24,356 bases of DNA, taken from positions 1-24,356 of the IMG/VR virus record IMGVR_UViG_3300013131_000241; one strand, given 5' to 3'. Every line of letters starts with the position of its first letter. Within the stretch, counting starts at the first letter, position 1. The stretch comes from a virus. The position numbers were made by a program, and so were the translations under genes. The notes under the pieces are model-generated. The model saw only the letters and a program-made list of their open reading frames with translations. It searched no databases and was not told where the DNA came from. Below, in pieces: positions 14,792 through 22,009 of this stretch.

Positions 14792-16273
14792 TTATGCTCC
14801 TGTGTTCAAATAGAACTCTGTTTTAATTGCTATAACTCGAAGGTTATTCACAAGATAAGGTGCGAATAGGATATTCACGCGATTTGGATCATTCCCGTCA
14901 AGTTCTACAAATGATTTTTCTTTGAACTTTTTCATTTCTTGAACCAATCCATCTCTTTCCCATTCTGCATATTGAGCAACCAATTCTGCGAATATGTCTT
15001 TAGGCGTAACAACTGCTTGACCGAAACCGAACTTTGTTCCGTCTGCAGCAAGTTTCATTCGCGGAAATTTTTGAGTAAAACGATATGTCAATGCTTTTTG
15101 CAAATATGCCAACGTGGTTAAGGTTTCTACATCCAAATACGATGGGTCTGCTTGTGAGTATGAGTTCTTCTGATAAGTCGTAATAGAACGTTCAATTTGA
15201 ACAGCAGATACGTTATATTTCAGAGTGGCAATGCCATTCCAAAGAAGAATATTACGCGTAGTTGAAGTAAATCTATCTGCTTCTTTTGCTGCAATAATTC
15301 CTTGAAGAACCAAAGTTTGAACAGTTCTTGCTGGGTCATTATTTAGTGCGTTCGATACTTGACCCAAGATTGCTCCAATTACATCAGTTGATGCATTTGG
15401 TACGCCGGTTTCATATCCAAACAATGATTGATGTTGGTCGTTAATTGCATTCCCAAGTGTTACCAGAGCACTTGATGTATCTGCTTTGCAAGTCCAGGCG
15501 TGACCATACTGGGCCTTCAATGGACTCCAACGACCAGTTGTATCATTTAGGAATGCTGTCAGAGCGGCAATATTCGAAGTATCAGCATAAGGATGACCAT
15601 AAAACATAAATTCTTGGTCACCTAATAATGATAATTTAGAACTAAATGATGGGTCAGTTGCACCGGCAGTGCCAGCAGCAATAGCCACTGTCACACCAGC
15701 AGGTAAAACTTCATTCGCCAATTTTCCACGGAAATTCAGGACGACAGGAATTGATGTTCCTAATGTACCTTTATTCTTAGCAGTGATAGTTACTACACCA
15801 AGTGCTGAAGTCGCTGTAAACGGAGCATCTTTGGCAGCAGTAATAGCAGCAACAGTTGCAGCCGCTTGAGTGGTTGGAGAATCTCCTATTACAACTGGAA
15901 CATTAACTACTTCACCGCCCAAATAAAATGCATGGGTGCCAGAACCTGTAGCGGTTCCAGTGAAAGTAATAGTTTTAGTCGCTGCAGTTGCGCCTGATAC
16001 GTCATTTAGTGGAAGAACCCACAATTCGGTAAAGTCGTTATTGAGTTTGAAGAATTGAACCATTCTTGCAAGTTGGGAACCAGTGCCATAAAGTGACTTG
16101 GCCTGATCTGCACTTGTTATAAGAGTTGGTTCCTCAGTAATTGCGTTGATTGATTGGCCGAAAAGTAGCGCACGAGAGTTTTCAACGAAATAACCTGCTT
16201 TTTCGTTAGAGAACTCACCAAATACTAACGGAATACGTAAGTTTTTTGAAATGTTGATGAAAGATATTGCCAT
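14792..16273 (-). CDS. Tail sheath protein, Mu gpL-like
   Basis: This 493-residue protein is a contractile sheath subunit of the Mu gpL type. Diagnostic parts are the N-terminal FGQSINAITEEPTLITSADQAKSLYG-like segment (about 37-63), the middle domain with ATKTITFTGTATGSGTHAFYLGGE, and a C-terminal region with SYLDVETLTTLAYLQKALTYRFTQKFPRMKLA (near 375-405) that forms the conserved core. It defines the virus as a myovirus. It starts 2 nt after the DUF2635 gene and precedes the tube gene. Length equals the usual 480-500 residues of the family. Confidence 0.95.
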   Translation of the reverse strand: MAISFINISKNLRIPLVFGEFSNEKAGYFVENSRALLFGQSINAITEEPTLITSADQAKSLYGTGSQLARMVQFFKLNNDFTELWVLPLNDVSGATAATKTITFTGTATGSGTHAFYLGGEVVNVPVVIGDSPTTQAAATVAAITAAKDAPFTATSALGVVTITAKNKGTLGTSIPVVLNFRGKLANEVLPAGVTVAIAAGTAGATDPSFSSKLSLLGDQEFMFYGHPYADTSNIAALTAFLNDTTGRWSPLKAQYGHAWTCKADTSSALVTLGNAINDQHQSLFGYETGVPNASTDVIGAILGQVSNALNNDPARTVQTLVLQGIIAAKEADRFTSTTRNILLWNGIATLKYNVSAVQIERSITTYQKNSYSQADPSYLDVETLTTLAYLQKALTYRFTQKFPRMKLAADGTKFGFGQAVVTPKDIFAELVAQYAEWERDGLVQEMKKFKEKSFVELDGNDPNRVNILFAPYLVNNLRVIAIKTEFYLNTGA

Positions 16274-16275
16274 AA

Positions 16276-16512
16276 TTAGTTTTTCTCCATTTGGCTGTTA
16301 GTTGGTTCCTTTTTTGACGAAGGTTTAGGTTGTTCGGTTACTTCAACTAAATCCCCTTCCGCAAGTATTCTTTGATAGTACATTTGTAAATCGAAAGGCA
16401 AAATGTCCAAATCAATAACATCATCGTCTTCATGAAATTGAAGTCTTTGTGGGTCGAATACCTTCGTAACCAGGCCATCTTTGATTTTGAATTTGTTAGG
16501 TGTGAGTTTCAT
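16276..16512 (-). CDS. Small DUF2635-like protein (Mu gp38 position)
   Basis: This 78-residue protein begins MKLTPNKFKIKDGLVTKVFDPQ and has a YYQRILAEGDLVEV segment near 46-59, similar to DUF2635 proteins whose members read roughly VRDPxTxxxLP and end WxRRLxDGDVV. It occupies the position of Mu gp38, immediately before the sheath gene. The function of the family is not known to me; a role in tail assembly is inferred from the constant position. The C-terminal 15 residues are polar and probably disordered. Confidence 0.7.
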   Translation of the reverse strand: MKLTPNKFKIKDGLVTKVFDPQRLQFHEDDDVIDLDILPFDLQMYYQRILAEGDLVEVTEQPKPSSKKEPTNSQMEKN

Positions 16513-16513
16513 T

Positions 16514-17059
16514 TTATTGGTCCAATGTTATGTCAGTAGTTAATTCAATTCGTCCATCTGGCCCTAATACTTCACCTTCTGGTAATAAATTTGGATCGGC
16601 AGCGGGTGAAATTACATCCGTGTCAATATGTATACTTTCCAATGTAATGGTAATATCTGGGATAAACTCATCTTGATATTTAAGTGCTAATTTAATTTCT
16701 GCTGATGCTTGATTTGTTTCACCTGCTTTTCCATATGCAAATTCAGTGCTGATTTCTGGATATTCAGAAAACTGTGATATCCAATCAGGATTTGTCATCA
16801 GAATAGTTTCAATTAATAAAACCACATCATCTAATAACTTGTAATAAGTATTTGGATTGGTAAGTGTTACAATTATTTCAATTACCTCATCAACATCATG
16901 ATAGCCACCGGAATCGAAATTAGTTCTTTTCTTTGAAATTGATTGAACTGATATTCCGGGTTTTGGCATTGGTGCTTGAAATGAGTCAACACGACATTGG
17001 AAAACCGAGAAAGGTAATTCTTTCAAGATATTAAATATTTCTTCTCGTTTAGTTGTCAT
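16514..17059 (-). CDS. Tail terminator / neck protein (gpU-like role)
   Basis: This 181-residue protein lies between the FII-like attachment protein and the sheath module, where tail terminators are found. A small alpha/beta region (residues 1-130) contains a strand ending EVIEIIVTLTNPN, a helix YYKLLDDVVLLIETILMTNPDW and a KIKLAL-like strand, which is the pattern of terminator proteins that cap the growing tail and join it to the head. The acidic end (about 140-181) is probably flexible. It overlaps the preceding gene as ATGA. The family is inferred from position and secondary structure pattern, not from a clear signature. Confidence 0.6.
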   Translation of the reverse strand: MTTKREEIFNILKELPFSVFQCRVDSFQAPMPKPGISVQSISKKRTNFDSGGYHDVDEVIEIIVTLTNPNTYYKLLDDVVLLIETILMTNPDWISQFSEYPEISTEFAYGKAGETNQASAEIKLALKYQDEFIPDITITLESIHIDTDVISPAADPNLLPEGEVLGPDGRIELTTDITLDQ

Positions 17060-17352
17060 TCGTTTATTAACTCAATTTTTGTAATACCAACAGTATCAGA
17101 AACTAATTCTCTAACTCTGAAATTAGTACCGTTCACATATATTGGAGATGATTGATCCAAAGATAATATATCTTGGGTTTTACAAACCAAATTAGTATCC
17201 ATTGCAATTACATTTAACATTTCATCAAATATCTTTTGGCCTTTATTAAATATCGCGACAAATTCAAATTGATTGCCAGTTTCAGCAAAAGCAGTTACTG
17301 GAACCCCAAAAGGTTCCAGTAATCCTTCTAAATCAGAGTCAGTAAATATCAT
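17056..17352 (-). CDS. Head-tail attachment protein, lambda gpFII-like
   Basis: This 98-residue protein resembles the lambda FII/attachment group: a short helix, an FEFVAIFNKGQKIFDEML stretch, then QDILSLDQSSPIYVNGTNFRVREL and a closing strand ITKIELI, matching the pattern of a beta-barrel with a DxLxIxGxxFxV core. FII-type proteins complete the head connector so that tails can attach. It follows the capsid gene after a 26-nt gap and overlaps the next gene by 4 bp, the expected location. Confidence 0.65.
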   Translation of the reverse strand: MIFTDSDLEGLLEPFGVPVTAFAETGNQFEFVAIFNKGQKIFDEMLNVIAMDTNLVCKTQDILSLDQSSPIYVNGTNFRVRELVSDTVGITKIELINE

Positions 17353-17378
17353 TTATTAACGACTAAGTTCAGTTGCCA

Positions 17379-19256
17379 TTAACCAATAATATCTTTGCAG
17401 ATAGCAAATGCTGAAAGACGTTTTATCAACATATCCCAGAAGGAGAATGAGCGGATAAAGACTTTGCTATTGTCAGCACCTGTTACGTAATCAAATTCAA
17501 CTGCGATTGATCCCCACTGTGCCACCAAAAACTCGCTCCAATCACCAAGAACTGCAGCAGTTAAATCTGTTGCGGTATGAGTTCCTTTTGCGAAATTACT
17601 TGGAACGTTTTGTGATGCGAAGTAAGGTAGCCCGGCCAAAGTTGTTTGGTCATAAGGTAAGATATAACCAGACGCGGTGTTGGCACTGTCTTTCAAAGTG
17701 GTTGAAAGAGTTTCGCGTAATTGAGAAGAAAGTACGAATTTCGCAGCATCAACATCAACTTTGTTGTTGGTTAAAACTTTACGCATATTGCTGAATAAAG
17801 CGGCACTTGCAACGCCACCGTTTGTACCAGCAGCAACAATGCCACTACCTGTAATTTCGTTAATTAAACCGTCTGTTGAAAGACCAACAGAAGCACCACC
17901 CCATGCAGCAGCATCAAGTGCTTGAGCAATTGCTTTATACAATTGATCCAAGATTTTTACTTGAACATTTGGAATGTCTTGAATTAATGACTGACGGGTC
18001 ATTTCGAATTTTGCAACCATTTCTTTAGGTGCAATTGTTTTACCAGAGGTTGTTAAACCTTGTGCAGTTGGCAAATTACCAGATTCTGTTACCCATGAAG
18101 TTGTTGCATTTGAACTGATAACTGGGATAGAGGCATTTTGTTGAAGGCCAAGCATGGTGTCGGTTCCAACTTTGTCCAACCAAGTTTTATTCCATAACGC
18201 ATCAATCAATTTATCAGGACGGTATTGGGTACCAACCAATTCAGCACCAGAACCAGCAGTTGTTGCAGTTACACCAGCACGAGTTACTTGCGCATTGGGG
18301 TCAAGTAGAACGATGTTTTGGTCATATCTTAAAAGACCACCAGATTGAATTGATCTTTCTTGACATACTTCGCGTTCGTAACCGGCGTTTGACCAGTCCT
18401 TGTTGAGTGCCGCTCTAAATGCTTTATCTGTATCGAACGAACGTTCTTGTTTAATATGAACAGCAGGTGCAGAATTTTGAATTGCGTCTTGAGGCGCCTT
18501 AACAATGTTAATTTCTGCAGAGCGTTTTTCAACTTCATTCAATACTTCAGAACGAATTTCGTCGAAGGTTTTTTCTGAATTGATAAATTCAGCAGCACGG
18601 GTTGCCATGTTCCATTTAGAGCATAGGTCATTGATAGAAACAGCACGTTGAGTTGCTTCTTTGATTGCCAATGAACGAACTTCTGCTTCGTTAAATTGTG
18701 TTTTGGTTTCTTTAATATCTTCCATTTTTATGGGTTCCTTAATAGGGGTTATAGGTTCTATTGATCTATTTATTCCGACAGTAATATCTACCGGAACACC
18801 AACACTGCTAATTTCATAGGGTTGGAATTTATATTTGAATGCTTTAATACCTTCTATCTGACCAACCAAGGTCTCGCCCCCACGGAAGTATCCCACTGAC
18901 ACGTTGGGTCTAACACCATTTTTAATATCATTGATGATGCCTTGTTTACTTTCGTCAGAAGAGAATTTAATCAGTGCCCGTCCTTTTGATCCACTAATCC
19001 AACCTTTTACTACAGCACCAATATGTGCTTCAGGGTCGTCATATTTGTGTTCAAGTACAAAGGGTACTGTTCCCGCTTCAATACGAGAGAAATCAGCATC
19101 AGCACTTTCGTGAGACAAAATCTCCCAGCCATGGGAGCGAAGGTAAGGTGCCTCAGACGAAAATGATATTTCTATGGTGTTATCAAGTTCGTTATATGTA
19201 TCTGCTTCAAATTCAGCAGATCGAATAAATTTTTGCGTTTCATCCATAATATTCAT
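17379..19256 (-). CDS. Fused prohead protease and HK97-fold major capsid protein
   Basis: This 625-residue polyprotein has a prohead protease at about residues 10-165: VLEHKYDDPEAHIGAV with putative catalytic His70, NVSVGY with putative nucleophile Ser120, and PYEISSVGVPVD, matching the U35/S78 (HK97) protease pattern. Residues 180-290 are charged and helical, like a delta/scaffold domain. Residues 335-625 form an HK97-type capsid protein (YRPDKLIDALW, then FEMTRQSLIQD and AAAWGGA, GYILPYDQTTLAGLPYF). It would build, mature and form the shell. The ATG at 19256 has AGGA only 1 nt away; ATG 19247 (residue 4) at 10 nt spacing is an alternative. A strong ribosome binding site before Met178 may give capsid protein alone. 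Confidence 0.9.
   Translation of the reverse strand: MNIMDETQKFIRSAEFEADTYNELDNTIEISFSSEAPYLRSHGWEILSHESADADFSRIEAGTVPFVLEHKYDDPEAHIGAVVKGWISGSKGRALIKFSSDESKQGIINDIKNGVRPNVSVGYFRGGETLVGQIEGIKAFKYKFQPYEISSVGVPVDITVGINRSIEPITPIKEPIKMEDIKETKTQFNEAEVRSLAIKEATQRAVSINDLCSKWNMATRAAEFINSEKTFDEIRSEVLNEVEKRSAEINIVKAPQDAIQNSAPAVHIKQERSFDTDKAFRAALNKDWSNAGYEREVCQERSIQSGGLLRYDQNIVLLDPNAQVTRAGVTATTAGSGAELVGTQYRPDKLIDALWNKTWLDKVGTDTMLGLQQNASIPVISSNATTSWVTESGNLPTAQGLTTSGKTIAPKEMVAKFEMTRQSLIQDIPNVQVKILDQLYKAIAQALDAAAWGGASVGLSTDGLINEITGSGIVAAGTNGGVASAALFSNMRKVLTNNKVDVDAAKFVLSSQLRETLSTTLKDSANTASGYILPYDQTTLAGLPYFASQNVPSNFAKGTHTATDLTAAVLGDWSEFLVAQWGSIAVEFDYVTGADNSKVFIRSFSFWDMLIKRLSAFAICKDIIG
18723..18740 (-). promoter_or_regulatory. 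Internal ribosome binding site and start for capsid part
   Basis: Inside the protease-capsid fusion the minus strand reads AAGGA (18736-18740), 10 nt, then ATG (18723-18725), encoding Met178 at the protease/delta-domain junction. Initiation here would give a 448-residue capsid precursor without protease. The site is seen; its use is inferred. Confidence 0.5.
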
Positions 19257-19275
19257 ATCCTATTTAGTTACTATC

Positions 19276-19283
19276 TATTTATA
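19276..19283 (-). promoter_or_regulatory. TATAAATA box before the capsid gene, tentative
   Basis: The minus strand reads TATAAATA across the last codons of the endonuclease gene, 19 bp before the capsid-fusion start at 19256. A T4-like late promoter here would allow capsid expression independent of upstream genes. AT-rich context makes chance likely. Confidence 0.3.
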
Positions 19284-19875
19284 ATAATTTATGTTTACAA
19301 TTTTCGCCGTGCCATCTCGTATAATTTCTATAGTCAATAGATTTATTACAATAAGGACATATATTTTTTTTTGGAATTTCACCTACATTCCAGGGTATAA
19401 TTCCAAATCTTGCTTCTCTCATTTTATTTAAGGTTTCTTCGGAATAGATATCTGTTTTCCCTGAATTCCATGCTGGTTTATTTGTTTTAACCCCTTTATT
19501 CCAAGGTATTTGACCTTTATGGATTTTACTAAATTGTGATTTAGTCGCGTCCGTATGAGTTTTCCCTCTTCGATTCCATTTTTTTGTTGAATGATGATTA
19601 TAAAGAACACCTGATTTCAAATACATTTCAATCATTTCGTCTTCCAACTTTTCTACTTCATCATCTGTTCCTTCAAAAACAATTTCCCATTCAATTTCGT
19701 TGAATATTGGTTTTACTTCTTTTGAACTGGTTTTATATTTCTTTCCGAAATCTTGTTCAGCAGTTCTATTTAATTTTACATTTGCCCATCGAGCACCAAC
19801 ATATATTTTGTCAGTTGTTGGATGATATCCAAGATAAACATATGCTTTTGGTTCTTTATAAATAATATCAGTCAT
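19279..19875 (-). CDS. Free-standing GIY-YIG homing endonuclease with NUMOD3 motifs
   Basis: This 198-residue protein carries a divergent GIY-YIG nuclease domain at about residues 10-95: AYVYLGYHP in place of GIY, KIYVGAR in place of YIG with Arg29, a helix with Glu (VEKLEDEMIEMY, residues 75-85) and LYNHH with Asn93. NUMOD3-like DNA-binding repeats follow (GKTHTDATKSQFSKIHKGQ, PWNKGVKTNKPAWNSGKT, about 104-141), and a C-terminal zinc finger CPYC...WHGENCKH at 173-195. Such genes are selfish elements that cut DNA lacking them and spread by repair. It interrupts the usual portal-to-protease order. GAGGT precedes the start, and a hairpin lies between it and the portal gene. No intron is evident, since both neighbours look intact. 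Confidence 0.85.
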   Translation of the reverse strand: MTDIIYKEPKAYVYLGYHPTTDKIYVGARWANVKLNRTAEQDFGKKYKTSSKEVKPIFNEIEWEIVFEGTDDEVEKLEDEMIEMYLKSGVLYNHHSTKKWNRRGKTHTDATKSQFSKIHKGQIPWNKGVKTNKPAWNSGKTDIYSEETLNKMREARFGIIPWNVGEIPKKNICPYCNKSIDYRNYTRWHGENCKHKLL

Positions 19876-19904
19876 TTCATTACCTCATTTAATGTTGTGA
19901 TTAG

Positions 19905-19937
19905 AAGGAGATAATCATTTGCAGTGGTTATCTCCTT
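19905..19937. repeat. Hairpin between portal and endonuclease genes
   Basis: AAGGAGATAA (19905-19914) and TTATCTCCTT (19928-19937) are exact complements with a 13-nt loop. On the minus strand the 5' arm itself reads AAGGAGATAA, a strong Shine-Dalgarno-like sequence, but it is 50 nt from the endonuclease start and no U-tract follows. It may be an attenuator or processing hairpin limiting endonuclease expression. Confidence 0.7.
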
Positions 19938-19949
19938 TGTTATGTTTAG

Positions 19950-21452
19950 TTATTTATTTTGTTGGTTTTCTTGTTGTTGAGTAAGTGCTTCAAGTTTTAA
20001 AATATCAGCCATTACAGGTAATTTAATTCCAAGTGTTTCCATTTTTTCATTTTCTTCAGCAATACTTTTAATAGTTTCATCAAAATCTACACCAAGTAGT
20101 TCAGCACTTAATTGAGATAAACTTGCAATACCTAATTGATATAGCATTATTGCAGATTTGGCTGTTTCAACTAAATTAACAGAGGCGAATCCGCGTGGTG
20201 TCCATTTAACAGAACAATACTTAGAATATTTATTTGCTGGTAATGGAATTCGATTTGTATCAAGTTGATATTTCAACCAATCCCTATATACTCGATCTAA
20301 AAAGTTATCAATAAACCACTGTTGTTTGTTTTTAAACATGGTTTGATCTTCTAAAAAACTATACTTTGCAGAACTAAAGTTAATGCTTTCTAAATCATTT
20401 GCAATTGCTGAATACGACATACATAAACCACTTGCTGCCGCTTTTAATTGTGCCTTGATAAAATCAGGCATATTTGAATTTGGTGAATTAAAGTCAACAA
20501 CTGTTGGTGTTGCTCCCATCGGTAATATGTCAGCACCACCCGGTGTTAAGTTGGTATTAATTTGACCAATGGCATCAATATCTTCCTGACTGATACCGCC
20601 TTCACCAACTGGAATTGTAAAATATAGTTGTTTAAGACTTGCCACGCGGGCCATCTCAAGTTCAGAAATGCGATAGGCATTAAGATGGTGTAAAGCAAGT
20701 ATGGCACTTACAATCCAAGGGAAACCCCTAACTTGTCCAACGTAATGTCGTTCAAATAAGTGGTAACATTGGTCAGCAGGAATTCTTATGGAAGGTGCTG
20801 TTGGGATAGCATTCGATAAAGTGGCCATTGGATTTTTTAATTGGCTACTTAACCAATAAGCAACTGGTCTTAAATTTCGGTCAAATTCAACCGATTGGAA
20901 AATTACATTTCCGTTTGAGGTGTATCCATTATATGCATGTGATAAACATTCAATTGGGATAAGGTCTAATTGAAATCCCGCTGGGCCAAATTGAGAACCG
21001 AATTTTTTAATTGCAAAAAATTCGCCATCCCTGGCGACTGACTCAATAATCAACTTATTTAGTTCGACAAAACTCATACAACCATCGGTGGTACTTATTC
21101 CGTATTTGCCCCAATCTTTCCAGGCAAGTTCAATCATTTTATTTGGGTTGTCATCCAATCGACCGTTTTGTTTAGTTGATTGAACGTGTAAATCTATTCC
21201 TGTGTTGCCAATTATATTGTTACGCCAAAGTTGAAGTGCTTTGGTAATATGTGGATCATTTTGTGCAAGTGCTCTACTTCTATTTCGAATTGTATAAATT
21301 GACGAAGTTAAATCTAAATTAATCGAATATGTTTCGTCTAAATCATCCAATCGTCCTTGGCGTGCTGCATTTAAACTTCTGATATTCTGATTTTTATATT
21401 TAATAACTTCTTTTTCTTTCGGTACTGTTTGTTGAATTCGTTTTCTCGCCAC
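19950..21452 (-). CDS. Portal protein, lambda gpB-type
   Basis: This 500-residue protein belongs to the lambda gpB portal family (Phage_portal_2). The N-terminal TIRNRSRALAQNDPHITKALQLWRNNIIGNTGIDLHVQ (about 54-92) is the family signature, along with DGEFFAIKKFG near 155, PADQCYHLFERHYVGQVRGFPWI near 222-245 and FSSAKYSFLEDQTMF near 352-366. Twelve copies form the DNA entry channel at one capsid vertex and bind the terminase. The start codon is GTG with AAGGA 6 nt upstream. It follows the gpW-containing protein, as lambda B follows W. The protease that normally comes next is displaced by the endonuclease gene. Confidence 0.95.
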   Translation of the reverse strand: MARKRIQQTVPKEKEVIKYKNQNIRSLNAARQGRLDDLDETYSINLDLTSSIYTIRNRSRALAQNDPHITKALQLWRNNIIGNTGIDLHVQSTKQNGRLDDNPNKMIELAWKDWGKYGISTTDGCMSFVELNKLIIESVARDGEFFAIKKFGSQFGPAGFQLDLIPIECLSHAYNGYTSNGNVIFQSVEFDRNLRPVAYWLSSQLKNPMATLSNAIPTAPSIRIPADQCYHLFERHYVGQVRGFPWIVSAILALHHLNAYRISELEMARVASLKQLYFTIPVGEGGISQEDIDAIGQINTNLTPGGADILPMGATPTVVDFNSPNSNMPDFIKAQLKAAASGLCMSYSAIANDLESINFSSAKYSFLEDQTMFKNKQQWFIDNFLDRVYRDWLKYQLDTNRIPLPANKYSKYCSVKWTPRGFASVNLVETAKSAIMLYQLGIASLSQLSAELLGVDFDETIKSIAEENEKMETLGIKLPVMADILKLEALTQQQENQQNK

Positions 21453-21468
21453 GGTATATCCTTATAAT

Positions 21469-22002
21469 TTAACGAACAAAGCGATATAAGTATCGCTTTG
21501 GTGCTTTATTTTTAAGTGTCATGACCTTATTTTTATAATGGTCTCGTAATTGAAGTAATTCAGTCATTGTCATACGTTGAAGCGTTTTACCGTCGATTGT
21601 CGTTAAAATATGGTCAAGTTGCCCTTTCGTTGCTCGATTTTCCATATATGCTTCAATTGCATCCAACATAATTTCTTCATGTGAACGGAGATCAATATTA
21701 CTTAACTGAATTGGATCATCCAACACCTCCAATTCACGCTGTTGAATAGTTATTCTTTCAATTCCACGCACAACATAAAATATTGCCTTATAAACTCCGG
21801 GAGTTAAGGCAGCAGTGACTGAAGTCGATAAAGTTAATACATATTCACCGGATTCAATTGTTGCCACAATATCTGCTGAACCCAATCCGCGTATTGCCAA
21901 ATGCAATTCGTATCCAAGACCAGGAGCATAATCTTTATTAATCGTAGTTTTAAAGGTGAAACTATCACCTTGAACCAACTGATTAGGAAAATTAATAATC
22001 AT
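21469..22002 (-). CDS. Head-tail joining protein: Ig-like domain plus gpW-like domain
   Basis: This 177-residue protein sits where lambda gpW lies, between large terminase and portal. The C-terminal 70 residues (HEEIMLDAIEAYMEN, then DGKTLQRMTMTELLQLRDHYKNKV, ending KRYLYRFVR) match the helix, beta-hairpin, helix pattern of gpW-like proteins, whose hairpin carries a DGR/DGK turn; gpW stops DNA leaking and makes the binding site for FII. The first 100 residues are a separate beta-rich, Ig-like region (GDSFTFKTTINKDY, GEYVLTLSTSVTAALTPGVYKAIFYV). The fusion is longer than lambda gpW (68 residues). AAGGA lies 5 nt before the start. The gpW part is inferred from pattern and position. Confidence 0.68.
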   Translation of the reverse strand: MIINFPNQLVQGDSFTFKTTINKDYAPGLGYELHLAIRGLGSADIVATIESGEYVLTLSTSVTAALTPGVYKAIFYVVRGIERITIQQRELEVLDDPIQLSNIDLRSHEEIMLDAIEAYMENRATKGQLDHILTTIDGKTLQRMTMTELLQLRDHYKNKVMTLKNKAPKRYLYRFVR

Positions 22003-22009
22003 AATATCC

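Noticed and set aside
19857-19864. TATAAATA on the plus strand (also 12667-12674)
   Set aside because: No gene reads rightward from either site; both fall inside minus-strand genes and serve as a measure of chance occurrence.
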